Below are positions 42,765 to 52,227 of a stretch of 64,000 bases of DNA, one piece after another (within the stretch, counting starts at the first letter, position 1; each line of letters opens with the position of its first letter). The translations under genes and the position numbers were made by a program. The stretch is from Legionella beliardensis (lineage in GTDB: Bacteria; Pseudomonadota; Gammaproteobacteria; Legionellales; Legionellaceae). Location: positions 893,501 to 957,500 of the forward strand of contig NZ_UGNV01000001.1 in assembly GCF_900452395.1 (NCBI RefSeq), in the 5' to 3' direction. The notes beneath the pieces are model-generated. The model saw nothing but the letters and a program-made list of their open reading frames with translations. It was not told the origin of the DNA and ran no database searches.

Positions 42765-44186
42765 TTATACGGGATTTAACGACGGATTAATAATCTCTGC
42801 TTTAGATAGCTCATATTCTCTATCTGGGTAATGATAATTTATGATATGTGCAAAAATATTATTGGGTAATTTGCGAAATGCATTTGCTTGATCTTTCTCT
42901 GAGTGTTTACCAAATTGACATAGCCGTATTTTATTTTGCATTTCCAGTAGATTCTTCAAGTAATCCACTGTCACATGTAAATTCAAGGGAGCTAATTTAT
43001 CTGAGCTTTTTGAAGTAAATACAATTTGTTCGGGAAATTTTGTATCTGAATGAAACTCCAGACCACATTGTTTAGCCCAATGCCGCATTTCTGATTCAAA
43101 AATATTATAATTTTGTTTTCCTTCTGCATAATATTCTTGATACGATGGATTATCTTGAATATTTCTAATGACTAGCTTTTTATCAAAGCGGAGGTAAAAA
43201 TCAGCATCCATTAAAAATCTACATTCTGTATAGTTTGTACTATATGTTTTTCCATCGAAACTATCCTTACCAAAACACTGTGCCACTAATGTTCTTTTGG
43301 CATCTGCATGAGACAGCTCTACCAGCTTAGAAAAAGTGCCTTGACGCTTATCTGTAATATTTTTTCTAACTAATCTCAACAATGACGACAGTGAATTTTC
43401 TTCAGCAAATTGCTGCACAGTCAAATCACTCTTTGTATTCATAATCGAGAAACGATTTTCAGTTTTTAATAATTCACTTAAGGGATGAGTATTTTGTTGC
43501 TTAAAAGCTGTATATATTGTGTTTAAAGATTCATGAACAGCTTGATAATCGGTAGATGAGTTCATATTTAAAATGTCTTGTATTATCTTCTCTAAAGCTT
43601 TTTGGGGGGTAAGAGAAGGCTCAAGGTAGTTTTCTAGAGGATAAAGTAGAGAATGAGATAATTCATCATCATTTACTGTTTGGCTGTCTAAAAATGACGG
43701 GTTAAATTGAATGTTAGTGAAAGGCGTAATTTTTTTAACTTCTTGCTCATCTTCCTCACCATTTAAATATTGCGCCAATACACTGATAAAATCCAAACTC
43801 ACTTGAGGATCTGTAGGTAGACAGTATAGGGCTGTGCAATAAAGAATAATAACCTTATCGGCCTCAAAGCTTCCGTCGGCCTCTAAAGATCGTTGTAATC
43901 TAGTAGATTCCAAGAAATCTTCGCCATCGAATTCATCTAAAGTAATAGCTTCTGGTAATGTAACACTTTCTGGTAAAAAATTACTTAAAAACTTGATAAA
44001 TGCAGTCACTGTCTCATGTTTAGTATAATTAAATTGTTTATCAAGGTTTTCTAAAATGGGTATAATAGGATAACTATAGACCCTGAGGCCATCCTTTTTC
44101 CGGTATACATAAGCCTGAACTAATTGTAATTTAATCTTATTATCCTCAAGATAAACTTTTATATTTAATATATTTTTAACTTTCAT
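42765..44186 (-). CDS. hypothetical protein; candidate effector
   Basis: 473 residues, no signal peptide, no membrane segment, no recognised domain. The N-terminal ~65 residues are strand-rich (NIKVYLEDNKIKLQLVQAYV), the rest mainly helical. Residues ~85-95 are acidic (LDEFDGEDFLEST). The region TKFPEQIVFTSKSSDK, then LAPLNLHVTVDYLKNLLEMQ, may form a compact C-terminal domain. It is flanked by repeat copies D and E, as are several effector-like genes nearby. Function unknown. Confidence 0.55.
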   Translation of the reverse strand: MKVKNILNIKVYLEDNKIKLQLVQAYVYRKKDGLRVYSYPIIPILENLDKQFNYTKHETVTAFIKFLSNFLPESVTLPEAITLDEFDGEDFLESTRLQRSLEADGSFEADKVIILYCTALYCLPTDPQVSLDFISVLAQYLNGEEDEQEVKKITPFTNIQFNPSFLDSQTVNDDELSHSLLYPLENYLEPSLTPQKALEKIIQDILNMNSSTDYQAVHESLNTIYTAFKQQNTHPLSELLKTENRFSIMNTKSDLTVQQFAEENSLSSLLRLVRKNITDKRQGTFSKLVELSHADAKRTLVAQCFGKDSFDGKTYSTNYTECRFLMDADFYLRFDKKLVIRNIQDNPSYQEYYAEGKQNYNIFESEMRHWAKQCGLEFHSDTKFPEQIVFTSKSSDKLAPLNLHVTVDYLKNLLEMQNKIRLCQFGKHSEKDQANAFRKLPNNIFAHIINYHYPDREYELSKAEIINPSLNPV

Positions 44187-44365
44187 TAAATAGTATCCTT
44201 ATACCTTCTCAGTGGTTTCTGAAAAGAAAATCAATCAATATGTAGTTATAATTTTTATAAGAGATAAATGCCAAAGGATCATGCTCTTAAAGAAGCCTTT
44301 ATATGACTAAATTATAGCCAAGTCAAGGCGCTGCTAATTGTAGAAGTTGTACATGTATTAAGAAT

Positions 44366-44421
44366 AGAGCAAGTAGCCTAGGAGGAGGGCGTAGCCCTTC
44401 TCCCAGGCTCCGCCGGTTGAG
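44366..44421. repeat. interspersed inverted-repeat element, copy E (ends only)
   Basis: The two terminal repeats are directly joined (TAGCCTAGGAGGAGGGCGTA next to GCCCTTCTCCCAGGCTCC) without the usual centre, giving a ~55-bp hairpin that may also terminate the leftward gene ending at 44428. Confidence 0.75.
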
Positions 44422-44427
44422 AGTGGC

Positions 44428-44931
44428 TTAATTCATTTTGAGTCTTGCTTCTGATAACGCTTTGGGTTGGCCATCGCCGTACAAATAAGAATTAAACAAA
44501 ACTAAGGCGCTTTCAGTTAAAGCTAGTGCCATTCCAGCCATTCCCAAAACTCTCAACAAAGGACCGGCTTCGCCAGAATCGGTATATGTTTCAAATGCCT
44601 CAATTGCCAGCAACATAAATCCAGCTGTAAATTGCACCCCTCCTACTATTTGGCCCATATAAGTGTAAGCCGAATCATCACCTTTATTTCTAAAATACCG
44701 GTTACCAAAAAATCCGAAAGCACCAATAACCATACTTCCAATACCGGTGACTATATTTCCTTTAGTCAAAGGCTCACTTGCTTTGCTTAAAGCATAAAGC
44801 ACTGCGGGTCCTCTAGTAGCAATTTGAGTATTTAGTTTTCTTGAGTTTTCATAAACATCAGGGTTTATCTTACTTGAACCAGCTGGATTATCATCCAATG
44901 TTTCTTGCTCCCTCGTCTCTTTTAGCATCAC
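44428..44931 (-). CDS. small membrane protein of unknown function
   Basis: 167 residues. A polar N-terminus (~1-55) is followed by about three hydrophobic Gly-rich segments: NIVTGIGSMVIGAFGFFG, GQIVGGVQFTAGFMLLAIEA and LRVLGMAGMALALTESALVL. AAGGAG sits six bases before the first of two ATGs. The C-terminus is soluble (GQPKALSEARLKMN). No family recognised; it could be an inner-membrane protein or a host-membrane-inserting effector. Confidence 0.6.
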   Translation of the reverse strand: MMLKETREQETLDDNPAGSSKINPDVYENSRKLNTQIATRGPAVLYALSKASEPLTKGNIVTGIGSMVIGAFGFFGNRYFRNKGDDSAYTYMGQIVGGVQFTAGFMLLAIEAFETYTDSGEAGPLLRVLGMAGMALALTESALVLFNSYLYGDGQPKALSEARLKMN

Positions 44932-45068
44932 TTGCTCCTTGTTAGCTTTTAGAAAGTATATAATAGTATCGTTTTTGCAACATCGCTGTAAGTCTAAATA
45001 TGTGGCTTAATGAAATTAATATTGGTTTGTCTTGGAAACTTAACTCATAAATACTATTGCTATTTTCA

Positions 45069-45258
45069 GCAAGTAGCCTGGGAGGAGGGCGTAGCCCGTA
45101 TCCCAGGTTTTCAATGGGTTTTTGAAGTCAAGAATTGCTATTTCGGTTATTAGATAAAAATGGGGGAAGTGCTTTCATGAGAGGAGTTTGATGAGCAGTG
45201 GGTGTTAAAGGTAAACCTGGGATACGGGCTGCGCCCTTCTCTCAGGCTACACTTGCTT
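45069..45258. repeat. interspersed inverted-repeat element, copy F (full length)
   Basis: Left end GCAAGTAGCCTGGGAGGAGG, right end CTTCTCTCAGGCTACACTTG, with the shared centre including AAAATGGGGGAAGTGCTTTC. It fills half the gap 44932-45297; the rest is AT-rich. Confidence 0.85.
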
Positions 45259-45297
45259 AAGCTAGCTTTAACACAAAGATAGCTTAAAAGTTATCAA

Positions 45298-47232
45298 TTA
45301 CATAGCAAACTGATTTTGCTTAAATAGGTCAGGATTATCTGCTTTAAACTCATCAATCGCATCTATAAGTGCACGATTAGGTTTTAATACCTTTTCAATG
45401 GTCTGGCCTGGCTCCATTTCTTCACGGGTTATAGGAGAGTTTCTGTGTTTTGTTAACCATTCTGTAATTGCTGATTTCTCATAGGAATTACCATCTACAG
45501 TAAAGATAACAGGCTCGCTCATAATCTCTTGCGTTATTGGACATAGATAAGCATGTGGTATTTTAACTTCTTTAGGCTTAGCTGCTGGCGAACTAAATAG
45601 TCCTACTTGTGAAGCTGGAGAATTGGGTAGGATTCTAGGAGAATTTGAAGAAATTTGGCTAGCTTTAATTGCCATTGCTAAATCAGCTTCATAGTTCCCT
45701 GTAGCATAAAAATTTTGACTCATTACAGGAACTACTGGAGCAGGTGCAGCAGCTTGTTTTGGTCGGCGAATTTTTCCTTTGCTTACTAAGTTTAAGCTGC
45801 TAGGGTTAGGGCATGTGCCATCAATATCAATACCATCTTTCGCAGAAATATTAGCATTATTGCCAATATTACGTATAGATACTTCATATTGAGACGAAGT
45901 AACCTTTGCATTGTTACCTACATCTTTTAAATGCACTGATTCTCTAGCCTGAATCACAATAGAATTTCCTGCTGCATCAGAAGCTTTTACCTTCCCTTGT
46001 TTACTTGTTATTTGTGTATGATCACCAATACCACCTACACTTATATCGTCCCGCGCTTCTAATTTACAGCATGTTGCAACATTATTGTCCACATCAATAC
46101 CATATTGCTGCGAAGTGATAGCACAGCCGTGATCTACACTACGTAGTGAGATAGCATCTCGCACTTGAATGGTTACCTTATCTGCTACGTCTTTAGCTTT
46201 AATACCATATTGTTGACTACTGAGCGTTGACCCTACCCCAATATTACCAACTGCAATAGCATCATGTACTTTGATCGTTACACCTTGCCCAATGTTTTCA
46301 GCATTAATACCATATTGCTGGCTTGATAATGCACAAAAATCATAAATATCACTAACATTAATTGCATCCCTTACTTCAACAATTGTTCTATATCCTATGT
46401 TTTTCGCTTTAAGGCCATATTGCTTACTGACTAATTTACAGTCACTACCTACATTAGTTAGTTCAATTGCATTTCTTACGTTAATAGTAGTTCTATCATC
46501 AACATTTGTAGCTGTAATGCCATCATATGTACTAACAATAGTACAATTTTTACCGATAGCATTGGCCTGAATTTCTGCATCTGAAGAAAGATAAACATTG
46601 TCGCCAATCTTGCCATTAATAGTGACTTTAAGAGGCATTCTAGGCTCACTGTCAGCACTAGATAAGGAAGAAGTATCGACAATAACTTGTTGATTATCGA
46701 CAGTCACTGTGCTTCCTTCCACCCGAATTTCATAGCCTTTATAAGTTTTACCATCAATTTTAGCTGTTACCAGTTGTGTAGGTTTTTGAGCAGAAGAACG
46801 GCGGTTATTATTAAAAAATGAAAGCATATCTGACGTATCAGCAGCAGTAATCACATATACACCACGGCCGCAGTCTTCAACTTGACCATCAGTAAAGATT
46901 CGATTGTTAATATTTACACCACCAATATATCTATTACCAATACAAAGATTGGCCTTAGTATAACTACCATAGCTAACCACGCCACCACCTATACGTACCC
47001 CGCTCATAATGACTGAGCCACCGCCTATTACTAAGCCACTAACAGCATTTTTATTTCTTAACTCTTCAGAAATTTGTACAGAAATTTGAGCATTGGAATC
47101 AATATTACCTTTAACTGTTAAAGCGCCATCTCGTAAATCAATAACAGCACCTCTACCTACATTGCCTTCAATGACTAAATCGCCGGTATGTGTGATTTTT
47201 TCTCCATCGGCAAGCTGCATGATCTGTTTCAT
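45298..47232 (-). CDS. beta-helix repeat protein with C-terminal U-box; candidate E3 ubiquitin ligase effector
   Basis: 644 residues. The N-terminal ~120 residues resemble a bactofilin/FapA-type right-handed beta-helix (GDLVIEGNVGRGAVIDLRDG, ALTVKGNID). Residues ~215-475 are six or more ~41-residue repeats with the core SSQQYGIKAKNIG...VEVRDAI, extending the solenoid. A Pro/Ala linker follows, then a U-box at ~558-632: HAYLCPITQEIMSEPVIF, SYEKSAITEWL and the SPITREEM loop. U-boxes bind E2 enzymes and occur in Legionella effectors LubX and GobX. Here it is combined with a long beta-helix, perhaps the substrate or scaffold platform. AAGGAAG precedes the start. Confidence 0.8.
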   Translation of the reverse strand: MKQIMQLADGEKITHTGDLVIEGNVGRGAVIDLRDGALTVKGNIDSNAQISVQISEELRNKNAVSGLVIGGGSVIMSGVRIGGGVVSYGSYTKANLCIGNRYIGGVNINNRIFTDGQVEDCGRGVYVITAADTSDMLSFFNNNRRSSAQKPTQLVTAKIDGKTYKGYEIRVEGSTVTVDNQQVIVDTSSLSSADSEPRMPLKVTINGKIGDNVYLSSDAEIQANAIGKNCTIVSTYDGITATNVDDRTTINVRNAIELTNVGSDCKLVSKQYGLKAKNIGYRTIVEVRDAINVSDIYDFCALSSQQYGINAENIGQGVTIKVHDAIAVGNIGVGSTLSSQQYGIKAKDVADKVTIQVRDAISLRSVDHGCAITSQQYGIDVDNNVATCCKLEARDDISVGGIGDHTQITSKQGKVKASDAAGNSIVIQARESVHLKDVGNNAKVTSSQYEVSIRNIGNNANISAKDGIDIDGTCPNPSSLNLVSKGKIRRPKQAAAPAPVVPVMSQNFYATGNYEADLAMAIKASQISSNSPRILPNSPASQVGLFSSPAAKPKEVKIPHAYLCPITQEIMSEPVIFTVDGNSYEKSAITEWLTKHRNSPITREEMEPGQTIEKVLKPNRALIDAIDEFKADNPDLFKQNQFAM

Positions 47233-47628
47233 AGTTACTTCCTTAATTGTTATTATTTATAATTTTCTATAAATTCATAAATCAGAGCTTAATTAATTTA
47301 AGCTCGATGTATAAATAGACTTAGGTAAGGTAAAGTGCAGCAAGAAACGTAAGGCTAACGGCCTTAATTCGAGCTTTTTGTCTATGAACTACTAATAACT
47401 TCTAATTTAGGTAAGGAAAATTAGTTAGCGTTCTCAATTTATCCTTAGGGCGCAGGCAATATGCAATATAGCTTTACTTCACGCTTAAAGGCAATGACTA
47501 AATTCACCTCAAGTGACTTATTTTATATGGCGTACGTACCGTGCTTAGACAGCAATTCCTACTAAGCGTTTATTTTATAAGCTAATTTAATGAATTTAAA
47601 TACGGTAAAAAATACCTGCTCGGCATTT
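47233..47628. other. intergenic region, no gene seen
   Basis: About 400 bases between the U-box gene start and the end of the luxR-type gene, AT-rich. It must hold the U-box gene promoter. No repeat-family copy or clear terminator was found. Confidence 0.4.
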
Positions 47629-48432
47629 TTAAATTAAGTCTTTAAGATAATCGATTGATACCTGAATTAATTCAGACTTAGAAGTTACCCCTATTTTATT
47701 TTTTATATCAACAAGATAATGTTCAATTGTACGGCGTGATAATCCCATATGAATCGCCGTGTCATTGGCTGTTTTTCCCTTTACTGTGTGATATAAAACA
47801 TCAACTTGGCGTGAGCTAAGGGTTTTATTAAAGGCTGCTTTTATACGGTCTTGTACTTGTATAGTTTGTTCGTTCGCTATTGTTTGACTCATAGTTAGAC
47901 TAAAATCAATTCCAGTCATATGAGAGGGTAAAATAACCTTATTCTCTTCTGCTTTGTCGAGTAAAGATGCAGCTCGCTCTTTAAAATGTGCGGTAAACTG
48001 TTTGAATGCATCTAGATTATTAACTATTGCATTAATAGCATCTTGATACCCTACAGGAAATGCAAAACAAATAACTTCATAAAAATTGTTACCTTTAATA
48101 ATAAAGTCAACGGCTTGATCGCTATTATATTTCTGCATCAAATCATACTTAGCCTGCTGAAATCGTTGGTTGCCATTTGAGATGACATGAAATGCTTCCT
48201 TTTTTTCTAATAGGTTTAAAGGGATAGGGGCTGGAACAGGGTAACCTTTTGCTAAATGATACCTTAGCCAATCTTCATTATTGCAAAGTATAATGCAACT
48301 TCCGTCCTGGTAATATTTTACATAAACAAACATTGTAAGATGATACTTACTAAATAGTGGAAGACATAATTCTTTGATAATGGGGCTTGTTAGAGGAAAA
48401 TAATGGTTTTTTGACAGGTTAATAGTATTCAT
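47629..48432 (-). CDS. LuxR-family transcriptional regulator
   Basis: 267 residues. The C-terminal ~62 residues are a LuxR/GerE helix-turn-helix: LSSRQVDVLYHTVKGKTAND, AIHMGLSRRTIEHYLVDIKN, KIGVTSKSELIQ. The N-terminal ~190 residues form a sensor-like region with aromatic strands (FVYVKYYQDGSCIILCNNED), perhaps PAS-like, rather than a phospho-receiver, since no conserved Asp pocket is evident. Legionella carries several such orphan LuxR regulators. The ligand and targets are unknown. Confidence 0.85.
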   Translation of the reverse strand: MNTINLSKNHYFPLTSPIIKELCLPLFSKYHLTMFVYVKYYQDGSCIILCNNEDWLRYHLAKGYPVPAPIPLNLLEKKEAFHVISNGNQRFQQAKYDLMQKYNSDQAVDFIIKGNNFYEVICFAFPVGYQDAINAIVNNLDAFKQFTAHFKERAASLLDKAEENKVILPSHMTGIDFSLTMSQTIANEQTIQVQDRIKAAFNKTLSSRQVDVLYHTVKGKTANDTAIHMGLSRRTIEHYLVDIKNKIGVTSKSELIQVSIDYLKDLI

Positions 48433-48580
48433 GGTAAATCCATATAAGCAGCTAAGAAAAATTGATTAGGTATCTTAAGCTTCTAATTTTAAATCTTTGA
48501 TAAACGTTGAAAGGGAGCCAATGATATTTAATAAACGGACATGGCGCCATAGGATTTGTATTGGATTTAGTGGTAGACCA

Positions 48581-48672
48581 TAAGGGCGCAGCCCGTATCC
48601 CAGGTTTTCAATGGGTTTTTTGAAGTCAAGCATTGCTATTTGGGTTATTAGATAAGAATGGGGGAAAGTTTA
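48581..48672. repeat. interspersed inverted-repeat element, copy G (truncated)
   Basis: GGGCGCAGCCCGTATCCCAG through ATTGCTATTTGGGTT and GAATGGGGGAAAG match the left and centre of copies B/D/F; both ends are missing. It lies 30 bases from the 3' side of the tRNA gene. Confidence 0.7.
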
Positions 48673-48702
48673 GAGTAACTAATTGATTTAAAGAGTATTA
48701 AA

Positions 48703-48778
48703 TGGTGGCCAGAGGTGGAATCGAACCACCGACACAAGGATTTTCAGTCCTTTGCTCTACCGACTGAGCTATCTGGCC
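48703..48778 (-). tRNA. tRNA-Phe (GAA)
   Basis: 76 nt with CCA encoded. Acceptor GGCCAGA pairs with TCTGGCC, D-arm GCTC/GAGC, anticodon stem AAGGA/TCCTT with loop CTGAAAA (anticodon GAA), T-loop TTCGATT. The sequence aligns with E. coli tRNA-Phe throughout. It is flanked on its 3' side by a truncated repeat copy, a common setting for integration, but no integrase is present. Confidence 0.97.
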
Positions 48779-48881
48779 CCAAGAGGTTGCTATTAAACTC
48801 TGATAATGAATTTGAGTCAAGTGGGAGAAACAATTTTTTTTACATGTTTACTTTTTATAGGCATTGATAATAGATAATTTT

Positions 48882-49151
48882 TTATCCTTGTGGGATATAA
48901 CCTGTCGGTTTGTCTGATCCTTCACCAAAAAAGAACTTTTCCATCTCATTTAATAAAAACTCGCGGGCTTTAGGATCAATCAAGCTTAGGCGGTATTCAT
49001 TAATTAACATTGTTTGATGGGCAAGCCACATTTTCCAGGCTTGTTTAGAGACACGCTGATAAATTCGCTCACCCAGCTCACCTGGAAAGGGAGGTGAGTC
49101 TAGGCCTTCTTTTTCTTCATTTAATTTTATGCATAAAACTTGTCTAGTCAT
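48882..49151 (-). CDS. yggX: probable Fe(2+)-trafficking protein YggX
   Basis: 89 residues from the ATG at 49151 (GAGGAAA five bases upstream; upstream codons do not look conserved). [20 protein letters not shown] and [19 protein letters not shown], then [16 protein letters not shown], match YggX, including the conserved Cys7 and the length (~90). YggX helps iron handling and protects Fe-S clusters from oxidation in the cytosol. In many relatives it follows mutY; here mutY is absent and the gene stands alone. Confidence 0.95.
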   Translation of the reverse strand: MTRQVLCIKLNEEKEGLDSPPFPGELGERIYQRVSKQAWKMWLAHQTMLINEYRLSLIDPKAREFLLNEMEKFFFGEGSDKPTGYIPQG

Positions 49152-49357
49152 AGCTTTCCTCGGTGGTATAGATATTAGGCATCTTTTTGACTGATTTCGT
49201 CTCCTGACTAACAGCGCCAAATAAGAAGTCTCATGTAGCTCTCATTTTATCAATATGACAGCAAAATAAATGATACTTTACCTTGATAAAGCATATTGGT
49301 CAAAAAAGGATTAGGGTTATAGAGAATAACTAGCGCTAAAATAGGCTATTAATTCTA

Positions 49358-49912
49358 TTAATCTAGGCGGCATTGAACTTGGGCAAGCATAATATGTTGG
49401 GATAATAATTGTTCTTGCTCGGCTGTTAAGCTCTCAAATTGCACTGCCGTACGATAGTGGTGGTTGCTTACATATTGGCTATAGACCACAATGGCATTGA
49501 CAATAATCGGTATCATTTTAGGCTTTGTATAAATAATGAGTTTCAAGAGCGTTTTTTCTTTAATCTTCTGTTTAGAGTGAAATGCCATGCCGCCTAAACT
49601 AATATTGACTTTGTGTTTAGGTGTTTTTTCTGCAATAGAAAGGTGACGCATTAAATAGTCAATTTTAGCATTGAGTAAATTTAAGTAATGAGCAATGGCG
49701 GGTTCTTTAAGCGCAAGCGATTGCGTAAGTTTTGATAGCTCATAGTCTAGGCTTTGAAAATAGCGCGTTGTTTCTAAATATCGCTGACCACTATGACCTA
49801 ATAATTCGTCTGTAATCGATTTATCTGAATAGGTCTCTGATTCAATAATTTTATATTCAAAATAAATTTCATCATCAATTCGAAAGTGCTGTCGACGTTC
49901 ATGTACAGGCAT
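49358..49912 (-). CDS. PilZ domain protein, probable c-di-GMP receptor
   Basis: 184 residues. The N-terminal RRQHFRIDD carries the PilZ RxxxR motif (Arg-x3-Arg), and residues ~100-170 complete the barrel with NISLGGMAF, matching the (D/N)xSxxG c-di-GMP motif. A helical insert (~35-95) separates them, an arrangement seen in Legionella and Pseudomonas PilZ proteins. Both binding motifs are intact, so it likely binds c-di-GMP and regulates motility, secretion or virulence. GGAG six bases upstream of ATG. Monocistronic. Confidence 0.8.
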   Translation of the reverse strand: MPVHERRQHFRIDDEIYFEYKIIESETYSDKSITDELLGHSGQRYLETTRYFQSLDYELSKLTQSLALKEPAIAHYLNLLNAKIDYLMRHLSIAEKTPKHKVNISLGGMAFHSKQKIKEKTLLKLIIYTKPKMIPIIVNAIVVYSQYVSNHHYRTAVQFESLTAEQEQLLSQHIMLAQVQCRLD

Positions 49913-50095
49913 AAATTACTCCATCAATTCCATTTATTATAGAAATAATTTCAATCGTCTAGCCTAATTTTAGCATTCCATTTAAATAAAAATTATAATT
50001 AGGCTTAAGTTAACTATAGTCAGATATTTGATTATTGGTAGAAAATATAAGTAAAAATTTTATCTAATTTCTATTTTTTAAGCCTAATTAATTTC

Positions 50096-50794
50096 TTATT
50101 TTTCATTTGAAGTAGTATTAGAGATATTAATATCTTTAATATACGGGCTATTTTCCAGCTGCTCGATGATTTCTAAAGCAATTTTGTTATGAATTTTGCT
50201 AAATACGAGCGTAACATTATCATGATCGGTTAATTTACTTGGCTGCACAATTAATTGCTGAACTTCGTTAGCATTTTCACCAATAATTTGTTTAAGTAAC
50301 TCCATAGACATCAGCCCATGAGTAACCTGAAAATGAAGAACTCGCCGCGTTCGTTTGGCTTCAAATTTATCTTCAAGTGGCTTAACGACTATTAAAATAA
50401 CAAGAATAATAATAGTTGTAGCAATTCCTGCAAAATAAAGCCCACCACCTATGGCTAACCCAATCCCTGCAACTATCCAAATGCTCGCAGCAGTTGTTAA
50501 GCCATATACTATGTTATTGCGTAAAATAATAGCGCCAGCCCCTAAGAAACCAATTCCTGAGACTACTTGGGCTGCAATGCGGGAAGGGTCAAGGATAATG
50601 TGTTTATGCTGTGGGCTTAAGATGTCAAAAAAACCAAACGCTGAAATGATCATAATGAGGCAAGAGCCTGTGCACACCAGCATGTGAGTACGCAAACCCA
50701 TTGCCCAAGATAAGCGCTCTCTTTCTAAGCCAATAATGCATCCTAGAAAAGCTGCTAATAATAAGCGTAAAAGTAACTCAGATGAAGACAGCAT
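50096..50794 (-). CDS. MgtC/SapB family membrane protein
   Basis: 232 residues. The N-terminal ~145 residues with four to five membrane segments contain the MgtC signatures RLLLAAFLGCIIGLERE, GLRTHMLVC, SRIAAQVVSGIGFLGAGAII and GLTTAASIWIVAGIGLAIG. The last ~85 residues form an ACT-like cytosolic domain (VLHFQVTHGLMSMELLKQII). MgtC promotes survival in macrophages and low magnesium in Salmonella and Mycobacterium, partly by affecting F-ATPase and envelope stress. A similar intracellular role is plausible. No Mg riboswitch is evident upstream. Confidence 0.9.
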   Translation of the reverse strand: MLSSSELLLRLLLAAFLGCIIGLERERLSWAMGLRTHMLVCTGSCLIMIISAFGFFDILSPQHKHIILDPSRIAAQVVSGIGFLGAGAIILRNNIVYGLTTAASIWIVAGIGLAIGGGLYFAGIATTIIILVILIVVKPLEDKFEAKRTRRVLHFQVTHGLMSMELLKQIIGENANEVQQLIVQPSKLTDHDNVTLVFSKIHNKIALEIIEQLENSPYIKDINISNTTSNEK

Positions 50795-50982
50795 AATTAT
50801 TCCAATTAGCAGTGATGTATAAAGTATAATGAATTTTAATAAAATGCAGGGATTAAGACCGGACTTATTGTTTAGAAAACCTGTATAATACCTTAATTCC
50901 TAGAATAAATGAATTTAAGGTATCCTATGAAGTTAATTTTAACTACAATAGATTCGTATCTAATTTAAATAACTACTTAATC

Positions 50983-52227
50983 ATGTTTAAACCGTTACCC
51001 TTATACATTGGCTTACGCTACACGCGAGCAAAAAAGAAAAACCATTTTGTATCGTTTATCTCTTTAAGCTCAATGCTTGGTATTGGCATTGGTGTCATGG
51101 TATTGATTACGGTGTTGTCGGTTATGAATGGTTTTGATGAGCAAATTCATAAACGATTTTTTGGCATGGCGCCTGAAATTACGATAACAAGCCCTGAAGG
51201 CAAAATAAGTAATTGGCAATCCTTAGAAAATCAATTAACTAACTTTCCCAAGGTAAAAGCGATTGCCCCTTTCATAGGTGTGCAAGGGCTTTTGAGTCAT
51301 GATGGCCAAGTATTGCCTATTGCAGTGACGGGAGTATTACCTGAAAAAGAACAGCAAGTTTCTCATATTAAAGACAAACTATTAGCAGGTGATCTGTCTA
51401 ATTTACAGCATTTCGGCATCCTTATCGGGCGGGGTTTGGCTGATAAATTAGGCCTGATGATAGGTGATAAAGTGACTATCATGATTCCGCAAGCAACTGT
51501 TACACCTGCAGGCATGATACCGCGCTTTAAGCGTTTTACAGTCACGGGGGTGTTTTCAGCAGGTAGTGGTTTTAATTTTGATACCTCCCTTGCCTTTGTA
51601 AATCTTACTGATGCCCAGAAATTATTACAAATGGGCAATGACGTGACTGGCTTAAAAATGAAGATTGCCAATATTTATGAAGCGCCTGAAATGTCAAAGC
51701 AATTAGGTGATAAATTGGGTGAGGAATATGAAGTTGCTAATTGGACTAATCAGTTTGGCGCTTTCTTTGAAGCAGTAAAAATGGAAAAAACCATGATGTT
51801 TCTCATTTTACTCTTAATTATTGCGGTGGCTGCGTTTAATTTAGTGTCTTCATTGGTGATGGTAGTGAATGATAAGCAGTCGGAAATAGCTATTTTACGT
51901 ACGATTGGTGCCACACCTGGGCATATACTTTGGGTATTTATTGTGCAAGGTATGGTAGTTGGTGCTGTAGGTACACTGATTGGTCTTGTGGGTGGGCTTA
52001 TTTTAGCAAGTAATGCCACAGCGATTGTTAATGCTATTCAGTCGTTTTTTCATGTTCAAGTGCTTTCGTCAAGTATTTACTTTGTGGATTATTTGCCATC
52101 AAAAATCCTTCTTACCGATTTAATAGAAGTATGTGCAATAGCGCTATTGATGAGCTTTGCAGCAACTATTTATCCAGCTTGGCGCGCCTCAAAAACAGTG
52201 ATTGCGGAGGCATTACATTATGAGTAA
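50983..52227 (+). CDS. lolC: lipoprotein-releasing ABC transporter permease LolC/LolE
   Basis: 414 residues, the usual length. [20 protein letters not shown] and [20 protein letters not shown] form the conserved N-terminal membrane helix. A periplasmic domain (~50-270) and three C-terminal membrane segments (~275-300, 320-350, 380-400) follow, with [20 protein letters not shown] as coupling loop. With LolD it extracts lipoproteins from the inner membrane and passes them to LolA. Only one permease gene lies next to lolD, so it may be LolC with LolE elsewhere, or a LolF-type homodimer. It overlaps lolD by eight bases. Confidence 0.93.
   Translation: MFKPLPLYIGLRYTRAKKKNHFVSFISLSSMLGIGIGVMVLITVLSVMNGFDEQIHKRFFGMAPEITITSPEGKISNWQSLENQLTNFPKVKAIAPFIGVQGLLSHDGQVLPIAVTGVLPEKEQQVSHIKDKLLAGDLSNLQHFGILIGRGLADKLGLMIGDKVTIMIPQATVTPAGMIPRFKRFTVTGVFSAGSGFNFDTSLAFVNLTDAQKLLQMGNDVTGLKMKIANIYEAPEMSKQLGDKLGEEYEVANWTNQFGAFFEAVKMEKTMMFLILLLIIAVAAFNLVSSLVMVVNDKQSEIAILRTIGATPGHILWVFIVQGMVVGAVGTLIGLVGGLILASNATAIVNAIQSFFHVQVLSSSIYFVDYLPSKILLTDLIEVCAIALLMSFAATIYPAWRASKTVIAEALHYE

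Noticed and set aside
48581-48778. tRNA-linked integration site
   Set aside because: No integrase and no duplicated tRNA 3' end were found; only a truncated repeat lies beside tRNA-Phe.
50800-50982. Mg-sensing leader of the mgtC-like gene
   Set aside because: No mgtA/M-box-type structure is visible, and the short AT-rich gap is shared with divergent lolC.
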